A stretch of 64,000 bases of DNA, from the NCBI RefSeq assembly GCF_032884065.1, contig NW_027062694.1, positions 1 through 64,000 of the forward strand, written 5' to 3'. Shown piece after piece: positions 24,729 to 36,204 of this stretch. Numbering within the stretch: position 1 is the first letter of the stretch; every line of letters begins with the position of its first letter. This DNA comes from Artemia franciscana (lineage: Eukaryota; Arthropoda; Branchiopoda; Anostraca; Artemiidae). Made by a program: the position numbers and the translations under genes. Below the pieces are notes generated by a model. That model was not told the DNA's origin. It saw nothing but the letters and a program-made list of their open reading frames with translations, and ran no database searches.

Positions 24729-25276
24729 CTAAAAAAACCACGCATATATAAAACAAATGAAACTTGATATCACGCTTAAGATAACATCATTGAGTCTGTT
24801 AGAAGTATTCTTGCATAGTCGGATGCTGTTATCTGTTGTTCACTAGATCACTAATTACACTAAGATCTAGCTTTAACTTCTGTAAGTTTTTCTTTATATT
24901 TATATTTTATATAGATACCATGAACATGCAAAAAATCAATATAAAAAATTGTAACAATACAAAAACGATATTATCAAAAACTTATATATCTTGTAATTTA
25001 AGCCTCAATTTATCTTTTTTTCTTGCATAAATAACTCATATTTTGTATGGGGATTTGATGATTATTTTTAAAAACAACAAACTTACTAAAAAAAAAGAAG
25101 GAAAAAAAATCCAACATCTATAGGTCAGAGAAGCAATTATACGAATCTGTTGGCATCCTGTTGCACATTATGTTCATACGAAAAAAATAGGTTTCTTGAA
25201 GGATCATGTAAAAGCTAAATTTCAAAGCTAAAAAAATTTTCTTTTCAGCTTTATATATATTCATACATTTTATACG

Positions 25277-25396
<120 letters not shown>

Positions 25397-25825
25397 ACAA
25401 TGTACATGGTAGATAAGGAAACTTGATATCCTGTCTGGAATGAACATTATTGAGTTTATGAGAAAGAGTGTTCACAAAGTCAAACGGTGTTTAATATAAT
25501 ATTCTGCGTCGACCAGACGACTGATATAGAAAAAAAAAACATCCTTCTAGGCAAAATATAAACTTCTGTTTTTTGTTCTTTCAAGGTTTGCAGCCAACAC
25601 ACCTGGTTGTCAGATTTTTGGAATATGGTCAATTTTCATCAGGGTTACACCTCTTTAAGGGTGCCCACCTTCTTCTAAAATTATGCAAATTTTTATGCTA
25701 ATAAACATGGACGGGAAGATTCAAAATTCATGAATTTTACATATTTGGAATAAGCATTATTTTCCCTCGTTAGCAGCCTACGGTAACATATATTTATAAT
25801 GACGAAGACCACACTGCCTTTCCAT

Positions 25826-26145
25826 AATACAACTACAAAAGAGAGAATAATGAGGACTTTTTTTTCCCAAGACAGTGAACCAACAAAACCTATTTGAATA
25901 TTTCGGCCCTATATCTAAGGGCCGTCTTCAGCAAAGAAAATAATAAACAATAAAACACTTACAATAAAAGTTTTCGGTTAAAAATCCATTTTTTTTTAAA
26001 ATAGCCTTGGCATCATTACTTCTTAACGAAAAGTTTAGCCAAGTCTTGGCCCTTAGATATAGGGCCGAAATATTCAAATAGGTTTTGCTGGTTCACTGTC
26101 TTGGGAAAAAAAGTCCTCATTATTCTCTCTCTTGTAGTTGTATAT
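25826..26145. mobile_element. Fold-back element with ~97-bp inverted arms
   Basis: Left arm 25826-25923 and right arm 26048-26145 are near-perfect inverted repeats. Both contain 'gagagaataatgaggac', 'cccaagacagtgaacca' and 'aatatttcggccctatatct'. The ~125-bp centre is unrelated and AT-rich. The structure suits a MITE or fold-back transposon in the cnc intron. Confidence 0.8.
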
Positions 26146-26258
26146 ATTTATATGGAGAATACAGGTTCTATCCGGATCACGTGAACACTTGGCCATTGAA
26201 AAACGTATGCATAGATGTTATACGAATTATATGTATATATGAATACATAACTATGTAT

Positions 26259-26261
<3 letters not shown>

Positions 26262-26347
<86 letters not shown>
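26262..26347. repeat. (AT)n microsatellite
   Basis: An AT run with one TATG interruption near 26283. It directly follows the fold-back element region. Confidence 0.95.
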
Positions 26348-26354
<7 letters not shown>

Positions 26355-27079
26355 TTTAATATGTAATTATACCATATATATAAAATATAGCATGGCACTT
26401 ATGTAAAGAAGTGAATTTTACTTATACGAAAAGAATCACAATACGCCACAGTAGCATCAATAGTATATTGGCTGACACAATTCGGTTTTTGCTTCTTTTT
26501 TTATAGCCAAACACAAGTCTCTAGAATCAAAGATCAACTTAAGTTTTAACACTTAAAGCTAAAGTCAAAGAACTATCTATATACATAAAGATATGGGCTA
26601 AAGTAGACTAAAACTCGATAAATAAAAGAAAAAAATATAAAAAGTAATATAAGATATATAAATTGAAAACAAATTAATATATTATAATTATATAATAAAT
26701 AAGTATATTAACTATTATTAATAATTATATTTATTATTTAATAATTATTTAATCGGTACAGAATCAATTTTTATTATTAATTATTCATGTTAATAATTGA
26801 ATTATAAATAACAATAATAAATTTAAGAAAGAATATATATAAATATATAGAAGCAATATAAAAAATCCAGATGATAAACAAAATGCTATATTTATTGTAA
26901 CTTAACTAAAGTTAAAATTTTTTATGCTAGATTTTAAACTATATCAATCTAATACTTTTCATCTATTTTATGCATTAGTTTATGATCAGGTATATTACAA
27001 GTGGATCGATGATCGAGAGATAGTTCCAAGAGCCTCCTACACTGCACATATATCCAAACTTTCTACATGTCCCTGTAAT

Positions 27080-28075
27080 CCTAGTGGGAAGATATGCTGA
27101 CACTACACACAGAAGCCTAAAGTCTCCCAGTCCATACCCTGATAACCTCTAGAGGAGTAGAAGAACCCCACTTAAGGGCTGAGATAATAATATGTAGTGT
27201 AAAACGGGCGCAGCAAATTTTATATTGGTAAGAAAATACAGTACAAAAAGAGTTTCAATAAGTAACAATTTCAACATTTTTCGCTCATTAATTCCATTGG
27301 ACACAAAAGGCCATGAGGTTAGTTACTTTTATTTTAATATTACTTCAAAGGAAGTTTGAGTGACATTTCTTTTCATTGCAACAATTTTCAAGAGGAGAGT
27401 CACAAGCCCAACAGGCCTGGGTTCTCATTGACCGAGGAAATGCTGGGCACTAATAAAACACAGGGGTATGCTCTACCCGTATCCATGAGGCTGGAGCAAC
27501 CCAAATTGGAACAACTAGGTACGGATATAGACTCTATATCCAGTGGCACGTGGTCAGCAACAAGAGTTTGCATCCTTCTGGAAGAACACTACCACCACAA
27601 AAGGGTTACGGGTTTCCACCGAAATTAAAGTCTTGCTCTACAATGCTGAGACCTGGTCGGCTGCTGCTTCTGTACGTGACATCATAGGCGCGGGTAGAGC
27701 AAAGTTCTCAAGATATATCAAAGGAAGCACGTGGTAAGACTTTGTCTCAAACATCCAACTGCTTGCACTAACAAATCTGACCCTACATTATCGTCGGCTC
27801 GCCACTCGAACCTAACGGTGGTTCAGTCATTAAGTCCGCACACAAGCAAGGACACCGCCAGGATACTTTTCAGTTTCACCATCCCCCCCCCCACGCATGC
27901 CTGAAAGTGCCCCCGTGGAATGCAAAGATTCATATGGAGGGACAGCCTTACTCAGCACCTCGTTATGACCCGTGCTGACGTACAAGACACAACTACGCTT
28001 GCAGAGGACAATTCAGATCAGAGGTGAAGAGTTGGATCCCTCTGTAGGCTCGATCACCAGCAAGAGCAATAAGTA
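27080..28075. other. GC-richer unassigned segment, possible decayed element
   Basis: The base composition is more balanced than in the flanks. Plus-strand frames at 27356-27628 and 27543-27737 look protein-like (e.g. KVLLYNAETWSAAASV) but show no firm domain. 'LLYNAETWS' recalls a LINE tail motif (LLYGSETW). It may be a decayed retroelement in a cnc intron. Confidence 0.3.
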
Positions 28076-28542
28076 AAGTAGGTCATAGAGAGTTTCATAT
28101 CTTATCTTTACCTATGGTTACAAGAAAGTTTTATTAGTAATTTATTCTTGAACAATTTTAAACATTTTTTTAGTGTTCTTGCCTCGAACATATGACAATT
28201 AACTATTAACTAAATTAACTCAGTAACTATTAACTAAATTAACTCAGTAAGTAACTGATAAATCAAAAGTTTTAAATTATTAATTTTACACCTTTACATT
28301 GTCCCCTCCCTTCTAGATAAAATTTGGGTGGTTTCCTTGTTTTGTTTTTGTTTTTTTTTTCTCATTCTACTCTTCATTCTCGATTTAAAGAAGAAAAGAA
28401 AAAAAAGTTTTACGCCAACCCTGATCCTTTTCCTATAAAATTTTAGGGATTATTTCTTTTTGGCATCAATCACAGAAACTACAAGTTCTACCCAATTTTT
28501 TTTTTCTCTGATGATTTTACGATTTTTGTTTCGTCCTCTCAC

Positions 28543-28716
28543 CTGGAACACATGGCGATGAAGTAAAGCGAAGCGTTCCTTGATTCGTGCCTTTTCAGCG
28601 ACTAGCATTTCTCGTTCCCGGACTAACCGATTTTTCCGGTCTTTGACTCGTCGTACTTCCTCAGCGAGAGTAAGAATTTGATCAAGTTTCCGTTTCCGAC
28701 AATTTTGAGCTGCAAC
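28543..28716 (-). CDS. cnc: cnc bZIP exon (basic region and leucine zipper)
   Basis: This 58-codon exon lies between an acceptor (gttttag) and a donor (cag|gtgaga). It begins VAAQNCRKRKLDQI, the second half of the CNC basic region that reads DNA, with the invariant N, C, R and K residues. The zipper follows with heptad positions L17, V24, L31, L38, I45 and L52, long enough to pair with a small Maf partner as family members do. The exon ends HRHVFQ and continues into SLRDPDG of the next exon. The frame is phase 0 at both ends. The first half of the basic region (IRRRGKNK) is in the preceding exon. Confidence 0.95.
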
Positions 28717-29559
28717 CTAAAACAACAAAGTACATATATAAACATTTTTTTGATACAAGTTCATGAAATAATATAGTCTCTTGGTATTTAATCGGGAAAA
28801 ATATAGGCAACTTCTTCATAGTAAAGAGTTTATACGGGCTATCAGTACCTGGACAACAGGAGAAACATCAATTTTATTAAAAAGGGTTGCAACAATTTAG
28901 TGGCACATTTTGAATAGTTTCTAATAATAATAATAAAAATTAAAAAAATCATAAATAGGAGGCAAAAAAAAAAGAAAAGAAAAAAGAAATCAGCTTATGC
29001 AAAGACATCTACATCCCCATGAGTTTCATAGCCCAAAAAGGGAAAAAACTTTTTTGCTCAGAACGCAGATTTGGAAAGCCACAAACAGGTATTTCCAGAT
29101 TGGATTTAAAGTTACTGGCCAAGAGCCGACTGTATTAGATTTATAGACTCGCTAAGAAAGCCTTAATGAAGACAAAAAAAAAGAGAGAGAGAAAGAAAAA
29201 GATTAGAATGTAACAATTCATTATATCAGAATTGAATGAAAGCATCAACATTATAGCAGAATGAAACGATCTCTTATTCTCGAAGTCCAAAAGAGATCCC
29301 TTGAGTTTCATATCAGTCATTATTCAAAGCATAAATATTGTCACATTAGTCCACCTTTTTCCTTTCTTATACGTTGACAACCAACTTCCGTATAATTTTA
29401 GGGCGTACATTCTTGGTCACCTCGAAAAAACATATTTTCATTAAATAAAACAAAAATCAAATATCATATGCTTCTAAGATATTAATCAATAATAATAGAA
29501 AAAACACCATTTTTCCAACTGAAAGTTAGGAGCAATATGAAAACTGAAAACAAACTGAA

Positions 29560-29830
29560 ACTGGACCGTAAATAAGGGGAGCTGCCTTGTCCTCAATTCT
29601 CACTCTGGACCTTAAAAGTTTAAAATTCTTTAAAAGTACTTCTCTTTCAAATCAAACGGGTCTTGTGTTTCAGGAGGCGTTCTCAAAAAACTAGGACAGA
29701 AGGTCAAATTTTAGCGTAAAGAGCGAGGGATGACGGAGGGACAGAGAGGAGATTATAAACGGAATAATCTGTTTGTTTTAATTTTGCCGCTTACTTTCGG
29801 TTAAAAGACTTGTTTTTATTTATTTAATTT
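29560..29830. repeat. Copy of the 'gcgtaaagagcgag' family
   Basis: It contains 'ttttagcgtaaagagcgagg', an upstream 'cttgtgtttcaggaggcgtt' and a downstream 'cttactttcggttaaaagac'. The order matches the copy at 62240-62400. Confidence 0.7.
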
Positions 29831-30059
29831 CTGACCGTTTTACAAATCCTGCCAGGATATCCGTACCCTTGATGTAAAATTTCCACCAGAAACTTCTCTT
29901 CTCACAGAAAGTTATCCCCTCAGAAAGTTATGCCCTTGCAGAATATTCCCCAAGTAAAATCTCTGTATATTTCTCATTAATAAATATTATATCCAAATAA
30001 TCGACGAATTATCTCTGAATTCACTGTTTATAAGGAACTCCTAAGACTGAAAGCGAACT

Positions 30060-31456
30060 GTGCGTCCTACCTAGGTGAGCTTCCAGTAAATGTGTTACGC
30101 GAATTCGCCATTTTTCTTGCGAAGCCACTCTCTTCTATAATCGACCAATGTTTCCGTCAGCAAGTATTCTCTAGTGCATGGAAAAGAGCATATGTCCGCG
30201 TTATTCCAAAAGTAAGGTGGCCAAAATCTTGTGATCAGCTCTGGCCTATATCAGTAACTCCGAACCTTTCTAAAGTGGCAGAAACGTTTATTTACCGCAA
30301 ACTTATGTCAGAAGTCTCTGCACATCTAGACCAGTATCAGTATGGATGCTTAAGAGGCAGCAGCACAACTATTTATTTAGTACGGATATGCCATCTCATT
30401 GTCGAGTGGCTCGACCAAGGAAGTGCTATAGTCGACCTTCTCCTCGTAGACTACCAAAAGGCTTTTGATTTTATTTGCCATTCCGTTGCTATTACAAATC
30501 TACGCACCATGGGTGCGCACAAACATATTCTCCTTTTAGTGATCAATTTTTTACAAGCCCGCTATCAGTGCGGTTTACAGTCTTTTCCCAGGAGATACCG
30601 ACTCCGAATGGGTCGAGCTTACATGCGGAGCCCCACAAGGTACTAAGCTCGCTAGTCTACTGTTTTTGGCAGTGATAAATTTCATCCTTTTCGGCTATGA
30701 AGAAAGATTTAAGTATGTAGACGACTAGTCAGTCCTACTGAAGTACATTGTTGGGAAGTCTGAGGCTGTTCCCCAATTCTGTAACGAAATAATCAAAAAC
30801 TTTAAAGATGAATGTGCTACGAACAGCCTCCAAATCAACGAAGGAAAGACTAAAATCCTTCGCTTTAATCCCCTGAAGAGAGACTTTGATTGCCCTCCTC
30901 CTCCTTATCCTAGTGAATCTTCGGCAGTAGTGCTTGGTGTCAAGTTTAGCATCGACTGCTCTTTCAGCCTTCATGTCGATACAATTATCAAAAAGGCAAA
31001 TAGTGCGATGCGGACACTTATACTAATGCGTCGATTTGGTTTCTCAGTGGCACAACTAAGGATAGCCTATCTCACTTACATCCGACCAATTTTAGAGTGT
31101 GCATGTCCCGTATGGGGCCCGCAAGTCAATAACACTATTTACCTAAGTGACCAGCTTGAGTCAATACAAAAAAGAGCAGTCAAAGTAATATTGTGCGATG
31201 CTTTTACTGAATATAAGTTAGCATTATCCACTTTACAAATTCCCTCTCTTCAAGAGCGTCGTCTCAGTTTGATCCTTGAATTTGGCCAATATCTTCTCAG
31301 AAGTGATAAACACAGATCGATACTACCACCAGTTTTAGTGAAACATCGAAGTACTAGGTCGAAGAACATTGACAGATTAGCAGCACCTCCTTCACGCTCA
31401 AATCGTTTTTCCAACTCATTCATCCCTTTCTTTGTATCAAAGTCTAACAATTGTTG
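30060..31456 (+). pseudogene. Non-LTR retrotransposon reverse transcriptase, nearly intact
   Basis: The plus strand first reads WKRAYVRVIPK and QYGCLRGSSTT, then LLLVDYQKAFDFICHS (first catalytic Asp). A frame shift near 30590-30620 leads into LTCGAPQGTKLASLLF. The box YVDD near 30715-30725 is followed at once by a stop. From 30930 an open frame to 31457 covers the C-terminal domain (ILECACPVWGPQVNN, SIQKRAVKVILCDAFTEYK). Order and motifs match a CR1/L2-like LINE reverse transcriptase. No endonuclease domain was seen upstream, so it is 5' truncated. It lies in the cnc intron on the strand opposite to cnc. Its second half is repeated at 35903. Confidence 0.85.
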
Positions 31457-31589
31457 ATTTAATCCTATTCGTCTTCTGATTTTTTCGTCGTTTGATTTAA
31501 TCCTTTTTTTGTAAGCACAAGCGCCATTTAATTTTATGACTACGAGAAATTGTGCAAATAAAACCGATTATATTCTATTCTACTCTATG

Positions 31590-32175
31590 TTCCTCATGGG
31601 CTGTGAAGGATCATGTCATCCCCAGAGGCATAGTTATTGGACTTTTCAAATATTCTGAATAGAACGGCTATCTAAAAATTTAGATTGGTGTCTCTGGGAA
31701 AAAATAGGCACGGGAGGGAGGCTAATTGTCCTCCAATGTTTTTGGTCATTTAAAAAGGGCATGAAAACTTTTGGTTTCCGTTCGAATGAGCAATCTCCCG
31801 ATCTTCTAAGACCATTGGTTCACCCCTGGAAAAAAAATAAATAAACGAGCATCGAGATTCTTTGCTTTTGGTAAAAAATAACAACAAAATACCACATTTT
31901 TGTTGATAGGAGCTTGCAACCTCTACAGTAAAGTTCTATGATACGCTGAATCTAATTGTGGGATGTTCAATAAATTTTCAAAAATTAGGCAAATTTTTAT
32001 CAGGGTCTTAACTTTTGATATGGGATGTAAAAACTCATTGAATTTTATATATCTTGAATCAGCATAAAAAGCCAATTTCTGTGATGCATCAATTGTTGTC
32101 AAAATTCTTGCTTTTAGAGTTTCGGTCGCTATTGGGTTGCGCCACTCCTTACTTACAATTTCTCTGACTGTTTGT
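31590..32175. repeat. Dispersed repeat family (Q-R), copy
   Basis: Ordered landmarks: 'cccagaggcatagttattgg', 'ggctaattgtcctccaatgt', 'catttaaaaagggcatgaaa', 'aataggagcttgcaacctcta' in variant form, 'gatacgctgaatctaa', 'atcttgaatcagcataaaaa' and 'gagtttcggtcgctattggg'. The same order recurs at 38090-38660, 54950-55480 and, in part, at 57470, 62420 and 63620. It is probably one non-autonomous element family with no protein. Confidence 0.75.
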
Positions 32176-32464
32176 TAAAACCTCCCGAAGCGAGTAAATT
32201 ACGTTCTCTACATACTATCAGGTGTATACCTTATCTTTCAAATTTTAGATCTGACATCCCTTTGTGGCAAGCCTTATCTGGTAAAATGCTTTGTACTTAC
32301 TTGAGTAAATACAAAGAGGAAGAGTAGATCGACAGCCCCGCAGAGCAGAACAAGTCAGAGACAAATTACTCTGAATTGGGGATATGGTATATTTGATTAG
32401 TAATTTAGCATGGTATATATAATACTCATTAGATACGAAAATTACAGAATAAAGCGTAAAACCT

Positions 32465-32600
32465 TGTAGTGGCATGGTGGGTTGATCTGTGCTTAGCAAT
32501 ACAGGACCAAGGGCTCGATTCCCAGTTGCCAAATGGCCTGGAATTGCATATGGATTATGTATTCCAAAAGTCGAAACAAATGTAGAAAAGTTAAACTTGT
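32465..32600 (+). mobile_element. tRNA-derived SINE-like element
   Basis: An A-box-like motif TGGCATGGTGG (32470-32480) and a B-box-like motif GGCTCGATTCC (32512-32522) each match the internal RNA polymerase III promoter consensus at about 10 of 11 positions. Their spacing of about 31 bases is right for a tRNA-like gene. The flanking arms do not form a proper cloverleaf, so this is not a tRNA gene. The same element at 38960-39095 has one B-box change. Confidence 0.45.
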
Positions 32601-33368
32601 AGTGCATAAAAACTTGTGTTTTATTTATTTATTTGAGAGAAATCGCGTCAGAAAAGAAGTCGACAAAAAATAATGGTTTGAAAAATTCGTTAATATTGCG
32701 AAGTTTCGACGAAAGAAAAAATTGATAAACCATGACATTCTGTTGTGCTTTCCTTGTGACAAAAGGGAATGAACCTGAAAAGCCTCAATTAAGGGGGACG
32801 GCCTTATCCTCTGTGTCGTCAAAAGGTATTGAGAATTCTGTTGATAAGACACTTACATGGATGGACAATGCAAAACCCAAAAAGGTAATATTTTGTACAA
32901 GCCAGCAATCAAATGGCAAATAAGGAAGGCGCACTTTGGGTCTCCAATCAATATTTTTTGACTCTCCAACAAAAGAAGAGGAGCTAAGGATAATCTTTGG
33001 AACCGAGTTACTGCCTAGGCGAAATTAGTCATTTACGAAGGATTTATAGCACCAATTAACCCGAGGGACTGCCAAAATAAGCAGAAGTACATTCGTAATA
33101 ACACAAATAGACCGACATTAATAACACTCTTAGCACTATCATTGTTGCTGCTATTATTGATGTTAGTAGTAACGTAAATATTCAAAGGCACTGAATCACT
33201 TAAAAAACAAGCTTCAATTTTAAAGACTTACAACAGTAATTAGAATAGTACCAACAACCATAACATCTGCATAGACGATAATTAGTTGGATTAAATTTAC
33301 TTATTGAAAAGACATGATTAAAGAGCATTGGTAGATAAAATATTCAAACTATATACATACATACATAC

Positions 33369-33369
<1 letters not shown>

Positions 33370-33462
<93 letters not shown>
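33370..33462. repeat. (AT)n microsatellite, host of the Helitron
   Basis: The AT run is interrupted by the Helitron and resumes at 34731. In the duplicate copy the corresponding run is continuous (39866-39916). Confidence 0.95.
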
Positions 33463-33465
<3 letters not shown>

Positions 33466-33510
33466 ATATATATAAAAATAAGTTGTCTGTCTGTCTGTCT
33501 GTGGATCAGG

Positions 33511-33582
33511 TGACGTCATGTTTCTGTATTGACTGACGTCATGAAATTAGTTGTCGTCATTTTTGCTTTGACGGTGACGTCA
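33511..33582 (+). promoter_or_regulatory. Three perfect CRE palindromes (TGACGTCA)
   Basis: TGACGTCA occurs at 33511-33518, 33534-33541 and 33575-33582, just inside the Helitron 5' end and around the start of its open frame. This octamer is the binding site of CREB/ATF bZIP proteins. Three copies in 72 bases of AT-rich DNA are unlikely by chance. Promoter function is inferred. Confidence 0.5.
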
Positions 33583-33912
33583 TTAACGGTATTTAAGACA
33601 TTTGTTCACGGAAAAATGTTTAATTATAAAATGACTGAAGAACCTACAATGGCAACAGCCGAGGAAGCTGCTCAAAGAGTTTATGCCAAAAAACTTGCTG
33701 CTGATAGAGAAAGTAAGAAAAGAAAGCGTTCCGAGGAATCACAAGAACAGCAAGAAAACAGGCTTGCGGCTAAAGAACGCAAAACCGCGCAGTTAGATGA
33801 AAATCCACCTGGACAGCGAGAGTCAAAACATATCAAAACTGAAAATGATAGCGATGATGATTGGGTTTGGGATTTTGACTTGGATAAGGTCATCAATGCC
33901 TACCAGATTTAA
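33541..33912 (+). CDS. Small Helitron-borne open frame, charged protein
   Basis: From the ATG at 33541 the frame gives 123 residues; a later ATG at 33619 is a possible alternative. After a hydrophobic start (KLVVVIFALTVTSLTVF) it becomes highly charged: RESKKRKRSEESQEQQENRL, AAKERKTAQLDENPPGQRES, ending DDDWVWDFDLDKVINAYQI. The 'EEs.EQqEnRLAakR' pattern resembles the repetitive N-terminal part of Helitron-encoded proteins, so this is probably a remnant of that protein. No catalytic domain is present. Confidence 0.5.
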   Translation: MKLVVVIFALTVTSLTVFKTFVHGKMFNYKMTEEPTMATAEEAAQRVYAKKLAADRESKKRKRSEESQEQQENRLAAKERKTAQLDENPPGQRESKHIKTENDSDDDWVWDFDLDKVINAYQI

Positions 33913-34044
33913 GTTAAAAAAACAAAGGTTCGTCGATATGTACTTCATAGTGACGCTGAAAAATAAAGAAGAAAAAGAAAACTGAAAAAAAGAAAAAAGG
34001 TAAAAAACTAAAAAAAAAACTAAAAAGAAAAAACACTCAAAGAG

Positions 34045-34410
34045 AAATTACAGACCGGGACACAAATGACGACCGAGACAGAGGGAATATAAGTGACGAC
34101 CGGGAACCTCAAAGAGAAATTACAGACTGGGACACCCGGACACAAATCACGACCGGGACACAGGGAATATAAATGACGACCGGGACACAGGGACACAACT
34201 ACAACGAGGACGCCGGGGGCACAGGCGGGATATATAAATGACGACCGGGACACATGGATTGTTCGAATAGAAATTACAGACCGGGACACCGGGACACAAA
34301 TGACGACCGGGACACCGGGACACAGGGAATATAAATGACGACCGGGACACTCAAAGAGAAATTACAAACTGGGACACCGGGACACAAATGACGACCGGGA
34401 CACAGGGACA
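34045..34410 (+). repeat. GACCGGGACAC minisatellite in the Helitron
   Basis: Units built from 'gaccgggacac', 'agggaatataaatgac' and 'caaagagaaattacaga' are repeated about ten times in varied order. Minus-strand frames reading 'CPGRHLCPGVPV' come from this repeat and are not genes. Confidence 0.9.
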
Positions 34411-35247
34411 CATCATTAGAATAATGAGGTATAGATCTGAATACGGATTGTTTTTCCCATGGACAATTATATGTTGCATGTTCAAGAGTCAGTAAACCTG
34501 ACAATCTATTTATATGCACAGACAATGGGACAGCGAAGAATGTTGTATATTCGCATGTTTTACGTAGTTAAAAACATATATTTATATCTATCTCTATTCA
34601 CAGGTGGGACACAGGGACACAACTACAATGGCGCGTAACGACTTACGCGCGCGGGGGGGCTTGGGGGGGGGCGCGAAGCGCCCCACCAACTAGGTGTTGG
34701 GGTGGCGCGAAGCGCCACCCCAACAGCTAGTATATATATATATATATACAAAAGTATACAGGCTGATAGTACAAAAAATTTCACATGAACTGACTCTAAT
34801 GACGAAATAAGAACTGATTCAAAAAAAAAGAAAAAAAGAAAAAGAAACAAACATTTATAACAAAGTATTGAAATAACAAGAGCATTTAAACACCTTAGCA
34901 ATATGGGTATACATCGATAATTCCTTATAGACCGTAAAATGGTTTACTCCCCCTTCCCCTCCAAATAAAAAATCAAGAAAAAACGATCGTTAGGAGCTAA
35001 TTAAAAACATTTAATTTTTGAAGTGAAGAAGAATACTAAAATAAATAGAAACAATAAAAAGTTCAGAAACGCTACCAGGGACCTTAGTTTTCACTTTCTT
35101 AGTTTCAATTTATGTACTTTTATGCAATAAAAATTGGAATTTAGTCCTCCAAAATATTTAAAATTCGAACTATGGTACCTTTTCTCCTGTATATCCTGTT
35201 TAAAAATTTCACATGCATCTATAAATAATTTTTTTTTAATTGTTCAC

Positions 35248-35447
35248 CTTATTTTTTCCTCTTCGTCGAATGTCTCGGATTAAGGACAACTGGTTTTCAG
35301 ACAAGTCATATTTGGCCAGTCTTTCGTTGAACTCGTCCATTGGCAGGTTAATAATATCTTCGACTGACATCGGAATTCCTAAAGCTCTCGCCCTCTTTTC
35401 GTCACGGCCTATTTGATCACTTTCCCCATCTGTTGACGACCGAGAAC
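35248..35447 (-). CDS. cnc: cnc CNC-domain exon (copy 1)
   Basis: A 200-nt exon between an acceptor (tttttag) and a donor (aag|gtgaac). It encodes [20 protein letters not shown], then [19 protein letters not shown], then [19 protein letters not shown]. This is the CNC domain plus the first half of the basic region, the family hallmark. It begins with two bases that complete the codon left by the exon at 42703 and ends in phase 0 to join VAAQNC. An identical exon lies at 40412. Using both copies in one mRNA would shift the frame (200 is not a multiple of 3). Confidence 0.95.
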
Positions 35448-35692
35448 CTAAAAATAAATATGTTCATGAATATAAAGGAAAAGCAATAAAATAGGCTTCC
35501 AGATTTACCAAATTTCGTCCGTATTGAATCCGTATTCATTTCCTCTAGAATGAAGATATTGATTTAAACTTCTTTGCTTGACCACTTCTACTTGCAGTTT
35601 CCATCACACGTTCTTAAAACCCAAATAAGAAAAAAATTCTTTGGAAATATAACTTTCTTCAAGAGAGAGCTATAAAAAAGGGAGAGAGGATG

Positions 35693-35802
<110 letters not shown>

Positions 35803-35902
35803 NNNNNNNNNNNNNNNNNNNNNNNNNNNNNNNNNNNNNNNNNNNNNNNNNNNNNNNNNNNNNNNNNNNNNNNNNNNNNNNNNNNNNNNNNNNNNNNNNN
35901 NN
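35803..35902. other. Assembly gap (100 N)
   Basis: A run of exactly 100 N, the usual placeholder for a gap of unknown size. It sits precisely at the junction of the two copies of the large block. Confidence 1.
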
Positions 35903-36204
35903 ACCTAGTGAATCTTCGGCAGTAGTGCTTGGTGTCAAGTTTAGCATCGACTGCTCTTTCAGCCTTCATGTCGATACAATTATCAAAAAGGCAAATAGTG
36001 CGATGCGGACACTTATACTAAAGCGTCGATTTGGTTTCGCAGAGGTACAACTAAGGATAGCCTATCTCACTTACATCCGACCAATTTTAGAGTGTGCATG
36101 TCCCGTATGGAGCCCGCAAGTCAATAACACTATTTACCTAAGTGACCAGCTTGAGTCAATACAAAAAAGAGCAGTCAAAGCAATATTGTGCGATGCTTTT
36201 ACTG

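Larger units (their letters stand above)
33463..34730 (+). mobile_element. Complete non-autonomous Helitron
   Basis: The element starts with TC (33463) after an A/T run and ends with CTAG (34730) followed by T, the A^T insertion pattern of Helitrons. A perfect 13-bp-stem hairpin with loop GAA (34696-34724) lies six bases before the CTAG. Inside are a (CTGT)n run, three CRE palindromes, one small open frame and a minisatellite. The second copy of the surrounding duplication lacks exactly this segment, which confirms both ends. There is no Rep/helicase domain, so it needs enzymes supplied in trans. Confidence 0.9.

Noticed and set aside
32245-32923. Frames of 60-120 codons repeated at 38740-39418
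   Set aside because: They are duplicated only because the whole block is duplicated. No domain is present and the sequence is intronic repeat DNA.
34020-34525. Overlapping minus-strand frames reading CPGRHLCPGVP
   Set aside because: They arise from the GACCGGGACAC minisatellite inside the Helitron.
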